From assembly GCA_007922195.1 (NCBI GenBank), contig ML681991.1, positions 44,285,423 through 44,349,422 on the forward strand: a DNA stretch of 64,000 nt, written 5' to 3'. This DNA is from Podocnemis expansa. Its lineage: Eukaryota > Chordata > Testudines > Podocnemididae. Below, piece after piece: positions 1-9,898 of this stretch; within the stretch, counting starts at the first letter, position 1, and each line of letters starts with the position of its first letter. The notes under the pieces were generated by a model, which ran no database searches, was not told the origin of the DNA, and saw only the letters and a program-made list of their open reading frames with translations. The position numbers and the translations under genes are program-made.

Positions 1-380
1 GGGGCTGTGCGGCACTCCACCGGTGCCTGCAGTCCCCTGCAGGCACCGACAGCGTGCGGTGCAGCCCCCCCCCCGCCCCCGTGGACACCCCTCAGCACCC
101 TGGCCAGGGTGCTGAAGGGGGGCTACCCTTCCTCTCAGGGTGCTTAGCACCCTGGGAGGAAGGTGACGTTGTTTCGGAACACTTTGTTCCGAAACAACAT
201 GTCCGAACAGGGCTGTTTCGAAACACAACAAGGTTTAAGTTGTTTTGAAACAACCACGGCCATTTCGAAACAAGCTGTTTGCTTGTTTCGAAATGGCCGT
301 GTGTCGTGTGGCCATGGCACTTCTTATTTCGAAACAACCTCTGTTGTTTCGAAATAAGAAGTGTGTGTGGCCATACCCTT
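1..380. repeat. Array of consecutive inverted repeats (hairpin cluster), probably part of a MITE
   Basis: At least six adjacent foldbacks lie head to tail. Arms 21-31/38-48 are perfect (11 bp). Arms 93-103/104-114 form a perfect palindrome with no spacer. Arms 127-144/146-163 are 18 bp with one mismatch. Arms 168-181/185-198 are perfect (14 bp). Arms 255-274/282-301 are perfect (20 bp). Arms 318-338/343-363 are perfect (21 bp, 4-nt loop). The last three stems share a TTTCGAAA or TTTCGGAA core. The right edge (…GTGTGGCCATACCCT, ending near 380) resembles the inverted terminal sequence of the MITE at 8724-8985, so this is probably the right part of such an element lying in an F8 intron. Its left end lies outside the window or is not recognisable. 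No coding potential is supported. Confidence 0.85.
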
Positions 381-1015
381 TGTTTCACATTTAGGCCCCA
401 TCCACAATACAAGAAAACTGTGACTGTGACACTCTTGTCTGGCCTGCTTACAACAAACTAAGCTAAGCTGTGTCCACACAGCAGTCTTTTTCACAACATG
501 CATGTGTTGTCTGTTGTGTTAGTGCATCTACATGGGTCATGCTACCTCTCATGTTTGGGTCAGGGCACTGTGAGAAAATCAGGCTAGCTATCCCACATTA
601 CCTCAGCAGAGCATGTGAAATGATGTATTCTGGAATGCCCCTCTGCAAAGAGAACTGAGAAGGAGGTGTCACAGATACTGTTCAGATGTGCTACCCACAC
701 ATGGAAATACATGTCCTTACTTGTTTCCTGGAGCACACCATGTGCCAGTCCAGCAGAGCAACCTCTGGTTAGCTGAGATATTCTGAAATTTTAGCACCTA
801 CACATCCAGAGATGGTTACCTGCCTGCTCACAGGTCACCTTGTACAAATGGCTTTGGCCTATTGCTCCCTGGTGTGGAGGACATTCTGAGAGCAGCAGGA
901 GGGACTGGACACGGCTAAATAAAAGCTCTGACATTGCAAAGCTAAGAAGCCCGTCTGTGCCGTGTCTGTAGGGTATTTCTGAGGGGGATGTGAAGGCTGG
1001 TGTGTTGTTCCCCAG
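381..1015 (+). other. F8: Remainder of the F8 intron before the penultimate exon
   Basis: No exon, recognised repeat or RNA was found here. The intron ends with the acceptor …TTGTTCCCCAG at 1004-1015. Confidence 0.7.
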
Positions 1016-1192
1016 GTGGACAGCATCAATGAGTGGCTGCAGGTGGACTTTGAGAAGACCATGAGGGTGACTGGAATTGTGACCCAGGGTGCCAAAGCCA
1101 TCTTCAGTAACATGTATGTGAAGGAATTTGCTGTCTCCAGCAGCCAGGATGGCTCACAGTGGACTCCAGTTCTCCAGGATGGTGAGGAGAAG
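1016..1192 (+). CDS. F8: F8 penultimate coding exon (equivalent to human exon 25)
   Basis: The exon is 177 nt (59 codons, phase 0 at both ends), which is the length I recall for human exon 25. Acceptor …CCCCAG|GTGGAC and donor GAGAAG|GTAAAC. It encodes the central C2 β-strands. The hydrophobic membrane-spike pair that is Leu-Leu in human factor VIII is Ile-Phe here (codons 29-30, 1100-1105), just before the conserved MYVKEF. The ORF running past the donor is intron read-through. Confidence 0.95.
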
Positions 1193-4100
1193 GTAAACAC
1201 AACTAGACAGGGTATACATGGGGCAGGGAAGACCCGAGGGATCACAGATGCTGGTAGTCCTTGGCTTGTACTCAGGGAAGGGGTGGCAACCCCTCCATAC
1301 CTTTATTTAACCAACAGCAACTCTTGGGGCTTGTGTCATGGGCAGCTCAGGGGCCAGTGGTAGTGGTGCACTGCCAGAGTTACGATGTTGTCTCTTTGGC
1401 AGGAGTGATTAGCCAGCATCTGTGGCCTTGCAGGGTTTTGTTTTTGTTCAGTTGAGAAGTCATCATGAGGGGTCTAATCTGTTGTTGGTGCAATCCTGTT
1501 TATGTATAAAGAACTCACACAGAGACCTGGTTCCCTGCACACACAGAAAGAAACTTGCTGTGAAATTCCCTCATTGGCCCCACCTGTATGGGGCCACTCA
1601 TTCATTCCTGGAACACTATGTGGTGTGACTATGCTCCTGCCGTTGTGATCCTGTCCTCTCAGATGCACAGTGCAGGCAAGGTCATGACTCAGTAGGACAC
1701 CATAGTTAACACCACATGGCTCTGGAAAAAGACATCTCCTGTCCGAACAAAACCCCATCTGATTTTGTTTGTGCAGAAGTGGGACCTACTCACAAAAAGC
1801 AGGACTGTCTGGTTTAATACCAGGCCCTTGGCCTTTTCCCCTCCCGTGAGCTCAGCTCACACTCACAGCTTCTCTCAGCTTCCTTCCACTGACATGCACA
1901 GGCTTCCAGACCAGTCTCCTAGCCCGAGTTTGCAAGCAGCCCACAGTTTAGTTCTGAGCTGCCAAGTACTTTGGGCAGGCCCTCCACAGTCTCCACTACA
2001 CAAAGAGACTTATTTGCTCCTTCCATTGAGCCTAAAAAGAACTCCTGGCACAACCATCAGCTTTCCTGAGCTTTGCTGTTGGATTAGGATCAAAGACTCC
2101 TTTGTTCCAGCCACTAGCAGCTTCCAGCATAACAGTAAAAACAGCTGCCCTCCACAAAACAGCTGCCCTCAGCCAGCCATAAGCGTCAGCTCCAGTGTGA
2201 GGGCTGCTTTATGCTAGAGGATTGGATCAAACCAGCTACCTTGCTCAGGGGTGTGAAAATCATTTGGGTGACAGTTGAGCCAACCTAAGGCCCCATGTAA
2301 ACAGCAAGTGCTAAGAATTATGTCTGTCTACAGACAGATCCACATGAAAAAATTACATACAGCTGCAGTGCTGTAGTGTGCCAGGTGAAGATGCTCTCAG
2401 TTGATAGCAGAGAGCTTTTATGTTGGCTACATAACTCCACCTCCATGAGAAATGGTAGCTGTGTTGGCAGGGGAAGCTTTGCCCTTGATGTAGCACTTTC
2501 TGTACAGGAGATACAGGTCAGTATAACTGTCTCTCTCACAGGGATGAAGGATTTTTCACACCCCTGAGCAATGTATTAATACCAAAGTAAGGAGGCAGTG
2601 GAGTCTGAATGTTTCCAGAGAGGTAGCTGTGTTAGTCTGTGTGGAGTGGAGCAGTGGAGTCTGAGCTGTAGATACATCAAGGTACAGCCACTGCAGTAAT
2701 TACATCGCTTTTGCATATCCACACAACACCACTTTCGTCAGTGGGGGCACTTGTACACAGGGGTTAAAGTATAATTTGGGGGGCCCTGAAACCCTCCTAA
2801 ATTGGTGGGGCCCCATGCCAGAGTGGGCCCCCCTCATGCTGGGGTTGGCCCCCCCTTGTGCCCCAGCTACTTAGGGGTTAAAATATAATTTGGGGGCCCC
2901 GGCACCCTCCTAAATTTCAAGGCTTACCCTCATGCTGGTCCAGGCCCACCCTCATGCAGGTCCCCCGCCCAAGCTACTGCCCCCCAGCCCGGGTAGGCAT
3001 TTGCAACCACTTCTGAGTGCCACATGCATCAGTTATCACCCTGCTACACCCCCCGACTACACCCCCCCCCACACACAGCCACTCCACCCCCCAGCTACAC
3101 ACCCCTCCATAGACAGTCATCCCACCCCCCAGCTACACACACCTCCATGCACAGCCACCCCATTCCCCCAACTACACCCCCCATACCCCCAGCTACACCC
3201 CCCATGCACAGCCCCACCCCCACCTCCACCTCCCCAGCTACACCCCCTCCCCCCGCACACAGCCACCCCGCCTCCCAGCTATACCCCTCCCCCCTACAGC
3301 CATCCCACCCCCGCAGCTACACATACTCCCAACCAAACAGCCACTCCATGCCCCAGCTACACCCCCCCACACAGCCACCCCACCCTCCAGCTACACACCC
3401 CTCCACACACAGCCACCCCACCCCCCCAACTACACACACACTCCCACACAGCCACCCCACCCCACCCCGTACACACACCCTGTCCCACACAACCCCTAGC
3501 AGCCACTGACAAAGCCCTTACCTCAGCTGTTTGCAGGCTGCCTGACCGGCTGGAAGCTGCTACCAGCCACAAGCTAGTCCGTCCTGCAGGGGGGAGATTC
3601 AGAAATTCCCAGCCTGCCAGCTCTCTGCTGGCTGTGCTTAAGGAAGACCAGGGTTTAAGGTGGAGCCACCAGAATGCTGCGTTCTGGCTGCTCGTGCTAT
3701 TTTTAGAGGAGCCCCAGAACACAGTGTTCTGGTCTGTTCCTCTGTTTTTAGGGGGCCCCAGAACTGTGTTCCAGTGCATCCCCCTTACTCTGACCCCTGC
3801 TTGTACAGATTGCATTGCAAGGGTGGAGAATTGAAGGATGGCTTCTGAAAGCTTATAACAGTTGATGTAAACAAGACAGGGTCTAAACTGACACACACAG
3901 TATGTCTAGCCTGATGGTGGCAAAGTTGTCACCATCAGCTCAGCCTTCCAGGACTGGTTCACAGAGAGTCTGAACTCACTGTGCCACTCTTGGAAGTCGA
4001 TTCTGGAAGTCCTGGGGGCCAGGAGGAATACGGGAAGGCCAACCACAAGGGATTTGTGGTGGGCTTTTCCCTGATGTGTACCAGCAGCTTACAAGGTCAC

Positions 4101-6161
4101 CACCAGTTACACAAGAAAATTTATGTGTCTTGTGTAACTGGCAGTCGACTGCCGTGGAAGAGCCCTCAGATTTAGACTAGGGCATAGATTCATAGCCTAT
4201 TGGTATGTGTATTCCTTCTATGTAACCCATAGGTGGGGCTGTCCCTAGGGCAGGGCAGGACCTGAGTAGAATTGGCCTGTGCAGGACCCCCGATGCCCCC
4301 AGCACTTGGGGGGGGGGTGGAGCAAGCCAGCCCAGAGGCCAGGCTCAGCACTCCCACCCACCCCTCCTCTGGGCCTTCCCACTCCATCCCTGGACTAGCT
4401 GTTCCACTCAGGGGATGTGGAGGACTGGCCCAGCATCTGAGTTCTGTGCTCCTGCCCTGCCAAAGGCAACAGGGTGGGGGTTGGGGACAGGGTGGGAGTA
4501 GGGGGGCAGTAGCACGAGGCCAATGGAACCATGGGGCCTGGAACAGTCACCCCTCTACACGGCCCCCACCCCCCAGACGACTCTGCCTGTAGGGTTAGAA
4601 GGGACCACATGGATTATCTTGTCTAACCCCTTGGCAAGATTCATGATCTGTGTTGTCTAAACCATACAGGACAGATGGTTATCCAATAAAGGTGCTTCCG
4701 CAATCTACCTTGGCTGTCTGTTCCCTTGTCCTGCTGTTCCTAAAGCCTGGAAGTTTTTCCTGAGATCTGATCTGAAGCAATCTGCTGTGCTGTAGTGTGA
4801 GCCCATTGCCTCTTGGCAAGAGATAACAACTTTTCTCCACCTTTTTTATGGCAGCCTTTTAAGTATTTGAAGACTATCACAACCCCCTTAATCTCTTTTC
4901 CAAATGAAACATGCCCAGTTCCTTCAGCCTGTGCTCTCACGGCTTGCATTCCACCTCCTTGATCATTTTTGTAAATCACCTCTGGACTGTTTTAGTTTTG
5001 CTACAACTTTACTGTACACTGGTGACCAAAATTGGTTAGAGGACTCCAAGTGAGGCCTAACCATTGCTGTGTACAGAGGTGCTACCACTCCCTGAATTTG
5101 CATGCTATGCCTCTGTTAATGCCACCAAAGATTGCATTTTGCTTTTTTTTCAACATCATCACACTGTTGACTCATGTGGAGGTTGGGATACACAATACCC
5201 AGATCTTTCTTAGCAGCGCTGCTGCCCAGCCAGTTATCCCCCATTCTGTATTTGTGCATTTGGTTTTCCTTCCCTAAGTGGTGCGCCTCTTGTTTGTCTT
5301 TGCTGAATTTCATTTTTGTTGTCTGTAATCCAGTTCTCCAATTTATCAAGATCCCTCTGAATTTCAGCTTTATACGCCAAAGTGTTTGCAGTGCCCCCTA
5401 GTTTTGTGTGATTGGCAAATTTGATCAGTGTCCTTCATTCAGCTCATTAGAAGGATGTTAAATAAGGCCCTACTATACATTGCCTCCCAATATATTAGAC
5501 CTGGACTGAAATGGTGGAGAACATCTGTTGGAGCAATTAGCTGTCTGCACCCAACCCAGTGCAGACCTGATTCATCTACTTTATTCTCCAGATCTTTGCC
5601 CTCTTTATTTTTAAATGTTCCAAGAGATGGACACTTCTGCCGTTTCTCTTGGGTCCTTGGAGATCTCTCCTATCATCTGACTGACCCTGCTGTTTGGAAC
5701 CCACCTGCTGTTATCTTCCTTTGTGTCTTTTTTTCCCACGCCTGTATGCCTCCTGGTTACATCCCCTGCTTGCACCACCTGAAACAATTCCCTTCCGCCA
5801 CCCTTCCAATACAGGCATTGGCTCCAATAGCATTGTCCTGAGTCTAGCCAAGCTGCTACATGGCCAGATTCCATCCTAGCATAACTCCACTGACATCCAG
5901 GGGGCAGTTCCTGGGATGAATCTCTGAATCTTTTCCCGTTGAGGGAGTGAGCAACCCTGACATGACAGAGCAGATAAAGTGCCAACCATTTTTTCCTCCT
6001 TTCAGATATTCAAGGGCAACCAAGATCACTTCAGCACTGTGGTGAACTCCCTGGACCCTCCACTATTTGCCCGATACCTCAGGATACATCCCCGCCGCTG
6101 GCAAAACCACATTGCCCTGAGGACGGAGTTCTTAGGCTGTGACGCTCAGCAAACATACTGA
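1016..6161 (+). CDS. F8: Coagulation factor VIII, 3' end of gene (last two coding exons, C2 domain), partial
   Basis: The join 1016-1192 + 6006-6161 encodes the last 110 residues, followed by TGA. They align without gaps to the end of vertebrate factor VIII as I know it: EWLQVDF, TQG.K, MYVKEF, SSSQDG.QW, then [29 protein letters not shown], ending in a short tail (LGCDAQQTY here). This is most of the C2 discoidin (F5/8 type C) domain, which binds phosphatidylserine membranes and von Willebrand factor. Factor VIII is the plasma cofactor of factor IXa in factor X activation. Factor V was considered, but its C2 end diverges at the same positions and the SMIM9-MPP1-DKC1 neighbours are those of F8. 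The upstream exons lie outside the window. Confidence 0.95.
2760..2930. repeat. 114-bp-period G/C-rich direct repeat (about 1.5 copies)
   Basis: GGGGTTAAAGTATAATTTGG starts at 2760 and is repeated with one change at 2874. Each is followed by a G-run and CACC/AACC-CTCCTAAATT. Lies in the last F8 intron. Confidence 0.8.
3050..3495. repeat. C-rich minisatellite, degenerate unit CCCCAGCTACAC / ACAGCCACCCCA
   Basis: About 450 bp of imperfect alternation of CAGCTACACACCCC and CACAGCCACCCCACCC units, almost without G. Because the repeat lacks stops, it produces overlapping Pro/His/Thr-rich open frames of up to 300 codons on the plus strand. These are artefacts of composition and not genes: there is no family similarity and they lie inside an F8 intron. 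Confidence 0.9.
4103..4141. repeat. Perfect 14-bp inverted repeat (hairpin)
   Basis: CCAGTTACACAAGA at 4103-4116 and its exact reverse complement at 4128-4141, with an 11-nt loop. It is shorter than a usual pre-miRNA stem, and pairing does not extend beyond the arms. Confidence 0.85.
4583..5475 (-). mobile_element. CR1 LINE fragment, reverse orientation, old copy
   Basis: On the plus strand it reads as a diverged reverse complement of CR1. It starts with GGGTTAGAAGGGACCA, continues through AGTTTTTCCT, CCAGTTCCTTCAGCC, TGATCATTTTTGT, GTGAGGCCTAACCA, CACTGTTGACTCATGT and TGCTGAATTTCATT, and ends near GCAAATTTGATCAGTGT. These match, in order, the CR1 reverse-transcriptase region as I remember it from sauropsid genomes. 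There is no intact ORF. It lies in the last F8 intron. Confidence 0.85.
6006..6161 (+). CDS. F8: F8 terminal coding exon (equivalent to human exon 26)
   Basis: Acceptor …CTCCTTTCAG|ATATTC; 51 codons plus TGA at 6159-6161. It carries the conserved [20 protein letters not shown] and IALR motifs. The cysteine in LGCD is the one that closes the C2 domain disulfide in human factor VIII, and the chain ends six residues later, as expected. Confidence 0.95.
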   Translation: MFKGNQDHFSTVVNSLDPPLFARYLRIHPRRWQNHIALRTEFLGCDAQQTY

Positions 6162-8011
6162 TGGGCTGGATGAAAGGGCCTAGCTTTGGCTACCATTGTA
6201 CTATCACCACGCCTGGAGCAACCCAAAGTGGAAGATCTTCCAATGAAGGGTCATGTTGCTGCAGGTATAAGCAGGAGCAGCACCATTTCCATGATGTTTC
6301 GTGCATTTACTCTAGCTAGGCGTGTGGCACAGAGCACTCCAACTGGTCAGAAAAAAGGGGCCTGGAAAGGTCAATGGGTCACCTGCCCAACCCACGGCTT
6401 TCTATCTCTCATATACTCAGTGCCATGTAGTCAGAACACAGTGCTAAATAATTAAACAGTAATTTTCCAACAAACATCTGCCTCCCCACCCCCAACCCTT
6501 CTTCCCCAGGCTCAGCCAGCCTTGAAATCCCCATGGAGCTCAGAGTCAGCATTAATAGCAGCTAATAATTAATTAGCCGCTGAGCTTTGCTTCATTATTT
6601 TCCATAAACTCACTGTGACCTGGCCCCGGCCCAAGCACAAGTGATGTAGAGTACAGTCTGGAGGGTGAGATAAGGGTGTTGGTGCCCCATACCCAGTGGC
6701 CACATTTCACAATGGCCTTGGGTTCTGTGCACCCAGCCAGAGTTCAGGCTGGGGTTGCCCTTGCTTGGCAAAGGGTGTGAAGGCAGCAGCCATGCAGCCT
6801 GACTTGCCCCACACACCCTTTCATTTCCCTTCCCCTGCTGTATCAATAGCACGCCGGCACCATCACAGCCCCCCCAGCCCATCCTGAGCAAGTCACTCTC
6901 TGGCTGTCATTCATCTATGGAGGAAACCCTCTTCTCATGGATTGTGCTTTTTTTTCCTGCCATGGGACATCAGGTGTGGACACCACGTTGAGTGCAAAAT
7001 AAGCAGGGTGGCAGACTGTCACCAATGGGGAGACATGCTGTCTCACGCATACACACCCCAGCCCAGATGCCAGGAATCTGCACTGTCAGGTCAGAGGCCA
7101 TGGGAGGTTTCCATTTGTTTGCTGGCATTTTCCAATAAGGCCAGCTAGATCACACTGATTCTACACATGGATTTCCCCTGAATGTCTGGAGTTTGGAGTG
7201 GGAGCTGATTTTTGGCACTTATAGTCTTTTTCTGCTTTGGCTGAACCCAGTTGCCTCTTTCTCATGAGCTATAAGAGGCCGGGCTTGGATCCAAACATTG
7301 TGACTTATGCTAGTGTCTGTTGATAGCATGTTAGAAAAGCCAGTGATTTGAGCCGTCTGATTAGACTAGATTGCCGGGATGTGATCTGGGGCTTTTCCCA
7401 GCCCCCATGACAAACAGTGTCCACACACCATATAGAATCCAAGCTCCTTGCCTCCTCAGATTTGGTTTTATTAGCAAAGTAAAAATAAGATAAAGTTCAG
7501 CTCAAATCTTTCCACTGGTTTAGCTGCTCCTAAAGGCTCCTACCACGTGAGTGCTCAGTCTGCACCTGAGCTGTCTCCTAAGGCCCCTTCCTACCTCTCT
7601 TATAGTCAGGTGCAATAATGAGTCACCTGCCTTGGAGACTCAGCAGAACATATGTAACCCTTTTCACTAGGAAGGAGCATTTCAGTTAAATGTAGCTAAC
7701 CTATGACATGCTCAGTGACAGACCAATCCCACTGCTGAGCACAGCCAGGCAAAGAGCACACATGGAAGCTCAGGGTTATAGCCCTGTTGTGATTATATTC
7801 AGGCTCTGGTGTTTACAGAAGGGTGCCCAAACTATCCATCTGCAATGATTTTTTTCCCCTTCTTTCCATCTCCAGACACCTTTTTTCCTGAGTGTTATAA
7901 CTACCAAATCCCCAAACCATGAAGACATTGTTAAGCTGAAGAACAGCAAAAAAAAAAAAAAAAAAAAACAACCCACACCACCACCACACCTGATTTTATT
8001 GAGGCAATGTT

Positions 8012-8017
8012 AATAAA
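8012..8017 (+). terminator. F8: Candidate F8 poly(A) signal AATAAA (proximal)
   Basis: First canonical AATAAA after the F8 stop codon, 1.85 kb downstream. About 30 nt further on is a T-rich stretch (GGTTCTCTGCTTGCTTTC). Confidence 0.4.
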
Positions 8018-8525
8018 GGCTAGACTCCAGCTGGACTGGTTCTCTGCTTGCTTTCAGGAATTCAGACCAAGCCAGGGTCCCAGGACTGCAAGCCACACCC
8101 AGCAATGTGGCCCTCATAAAAGCTCTCAACCCTTGGTATAGATTAGCAGCAGCAAAGTATTTTAGTCACAAATCCAGTCGGAGTGGAACTATTGATGCAG
8201 AGAGCTCCTCTGATGTGGACGCTGTCTTTGAGCTTGCTTCATGGGTCCTTGATTCATTGCCTCCAGGTGACCCTGTTTCTTCTCACACCACAGTTGATTC
8301 AGGGGGTTGGACGGTGGAAATTTCTGCCCAGCTCCGATGAGCATTCACAGAGCTCGGCACTAGAAGTCAGAAACTTATTTTTTTTACCACTCTGCAAAAA
8401 ATGTTGATGGGAGGTGGGTATATTTTGGTTGAAATTTTTCTTTGCAATGTTTTAAATGTTTGTTGCAAAACTCTGTGTTGAGGAGAGGAAAGAATTATGA
8501 AAACTGAATCAAGTTTGTTCATGCC

Positions 8526-8531
8526 AATAAA
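8526..8531 (+). terminator. F8: Candidate F8 poly(A) signal AATAAA (distal)
   Basis: Followed 25-40 nt later by GTTTGGTTTTGGCG, a reasonable downstream GU-rich element. It competes with 8012 for the end of F8. Confidence 0.4.
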
Positions 8532-8723
8532 AGCCCAACAATTTTTTACAAAAGTGGACGTTTGGTTTTGGCGAAAATATTGGTTTCACCAAGAGGCCTA
8601 GGAAAATGCCCACACCCACCACTGCATTCTCCTTCTCTAGAGTTTAACACAGCATCCAGCTGTGATACCTCTGCTCTTCTTCCTTCTGGATGGGACAAAG
8701 AGTGACACAGTTAGAGAATCTGG

Positions 8724-8985
8724 CAGGGTATGTCTACATGTAGACTTAGCAGGGGATTGGGTGGTGGCATGGCCCTTCAAGGGGGCCATATTGCCACACC
8801 TCTCATGGTGCCTCTCCTCCAATTCAAATTAGCAAGTGCAGTTGATGGACATGCTAATTCGAATGGGAGTTTCTTGTGTGGCCATGTCAATTTGAATTGA
8901 CTCAATTTGAACAAATAATTATTAGTTCGAACTGACTAGCTCGAATTCAGTCATTTGAATTGACATGGTAAGTGTAGACACAGCC
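8724..8985. mobile_element. MITE with AGGGTATGTCTACA-type termini and internal TTCGAA foldbacks
   Basis: The left end AGGGTATGTCTACAT is mirrored by the right end GTGTAGACACAGCC. Inside, CATGTCAATTTGAAT near 8884 is matched in reverse complement by ATTTGAATTGACATG near 8954 (13 of 15). It contains several AATTCGAAT and GTTCGAACT cores, like the hairpin cluster at 1-380. No transposase is encoded. Confidence 0.7.
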
Positions 8986-9485
8986 GCAGAGAACAGAACC
9001 TGGGAAACATCAGTCAGTGGACTTAGATGAGCTGATGCTGAGGAAAATGGGTCCTTTGCTCTCAAAAACTAATCCACTGGGGGGGAGGGAGGGCCAGAGA
9101 GCACCAGGCCTTAAACCAAACCCCAAACCCTGTGATTCAGAGTAGACGTGATGGTTCCATTCCTCCCACACACACATTGCACCCGTTGCTTTGCATATCA
9201 TCACTGACGGAGAGGGCTGTTTCCTGTCTGGCTGCCAAGCAGTCAGGGGAAAGCCAGGGAAAGCAATGTGGGATGCAGGGGTGAGAGTACAGGGCATCAA
9301 GATGGGGAGAGGAGTTTCTACACTTTTCTGGCTTGGTAAAGCTCACAGCTCCCTTGCTGTCCCACTGCTCTGCCTGTCTTGCCATTCCCTGGACTATAAA
9401 CTCTCAGGCTGGACCTTGGGTGAGGATAGGCACCTCACCCACCTCTTACACTGTTCTCTGGGTAGCACCAAGTGTGGGGTGTGAT

Positions 9486-9898
9486 CAGAGTTGTCAACCT
9501 TGCATTTTAGTTTTAACTGCCATGAAGATCAGCAATTGATATTTTTTTTTATTAATGACATGGTAAACTTTTTACTGACATCACTAAAAATACCATAAAC
9601 AATATACTAGTGTCACAGAATTGTGTACTCACTCACAGGAATTATGGAGGTGTTTTAGTTGCAGTTAATTGGTCAGTTGGGGGTCTTTAGCTATGTGAAA
9701 TAATAGAAATGATAAAGTCATGATCAGTGTAGTTTTATGACATAAGAAGTGATTCTGCACGACAATCAATGTCAAAATATGTTTTATTTCTACCCAATTT
9801 TACTGACATTTTAATTTATTTATGGATTTCCTGAGAGTGTTAAAACTGTACATTTTTTTACTGACTCTCAATAAACGTACCGATGGTTGGCAACCCTG
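9486..9898. mobile_element. hAT-like non-autonomous DNA transposon
   Basis: The ends CAGAGTTGTCAACC (9486) and GGTTGGCAACCCTG (ending 9898) are inverted copies of one another with two mismatches. CAGGG…CCCTG termini are typical of hAT. The interior is A/T-rich without an ORF. No clear 8-bp target duplication remains, so the copy is old. Confidence 0.65.

Larger units (their letters stand above)
1193..6005 (+). other. F8: Last F8 intron (4.8 kb)
   Basis: GT (GTAAAC) at 1193 and AG (…CCTTTCAG) at 6004-6005. It contains a 114-bp tandem duplication, a long C-rich minisatellite, a short perfect hairpin and a degraded CR1 in reverse orientation, all listed separately. 1200-2590 and 5480-6000 show nothing recognisable apart from a dispersed-repeat fragment (AGGTAGCTGTGTTAGTCT) near 2621-2638. 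Confidence 0.85.
6162..8550 (+). other. F8: Probable F8 3' UTR and downstream flank
   Basis: No further ORF of merit follows the stop codon. The first AATAAA signals are at 8012-8017 and 8526-8531, the second followed by a T/G-rich stretch. They would give a 3' UTR of about 1.9 or 2.4 kb, comparable with the long human F8 3' UTR (about 1.8 kb from memory). A 20-nt poly(A) run sits at 7950-7969. The extent of the UTR is inferred only. Confidence 0.5.

Noticed and set aside
1016..1192. Factor V or a lactadherin-type discoidin protein instead of factor VIII
   Set aside because: The residues and C-terminus fit factor VIII better, and the neighbouring SMIM9-MPP1-DKC1 order is that of F8.
2932..3834. 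300-codon plus-strand ORF rich in Pro/His/Thr
   Set aside because: It is produced by the C-rich minisatellite, has a twin in another frame, and lies inside an F8 intron; no domain or family similarity.
8107..8340. 77-codon ORF after F8 (MALIKALNPWYRLA…), looking superficially protein-like
   Set aside because: Lies in the probable F8 3' UTR, has an overlapping open frame, no splice structure and no family I recognise.
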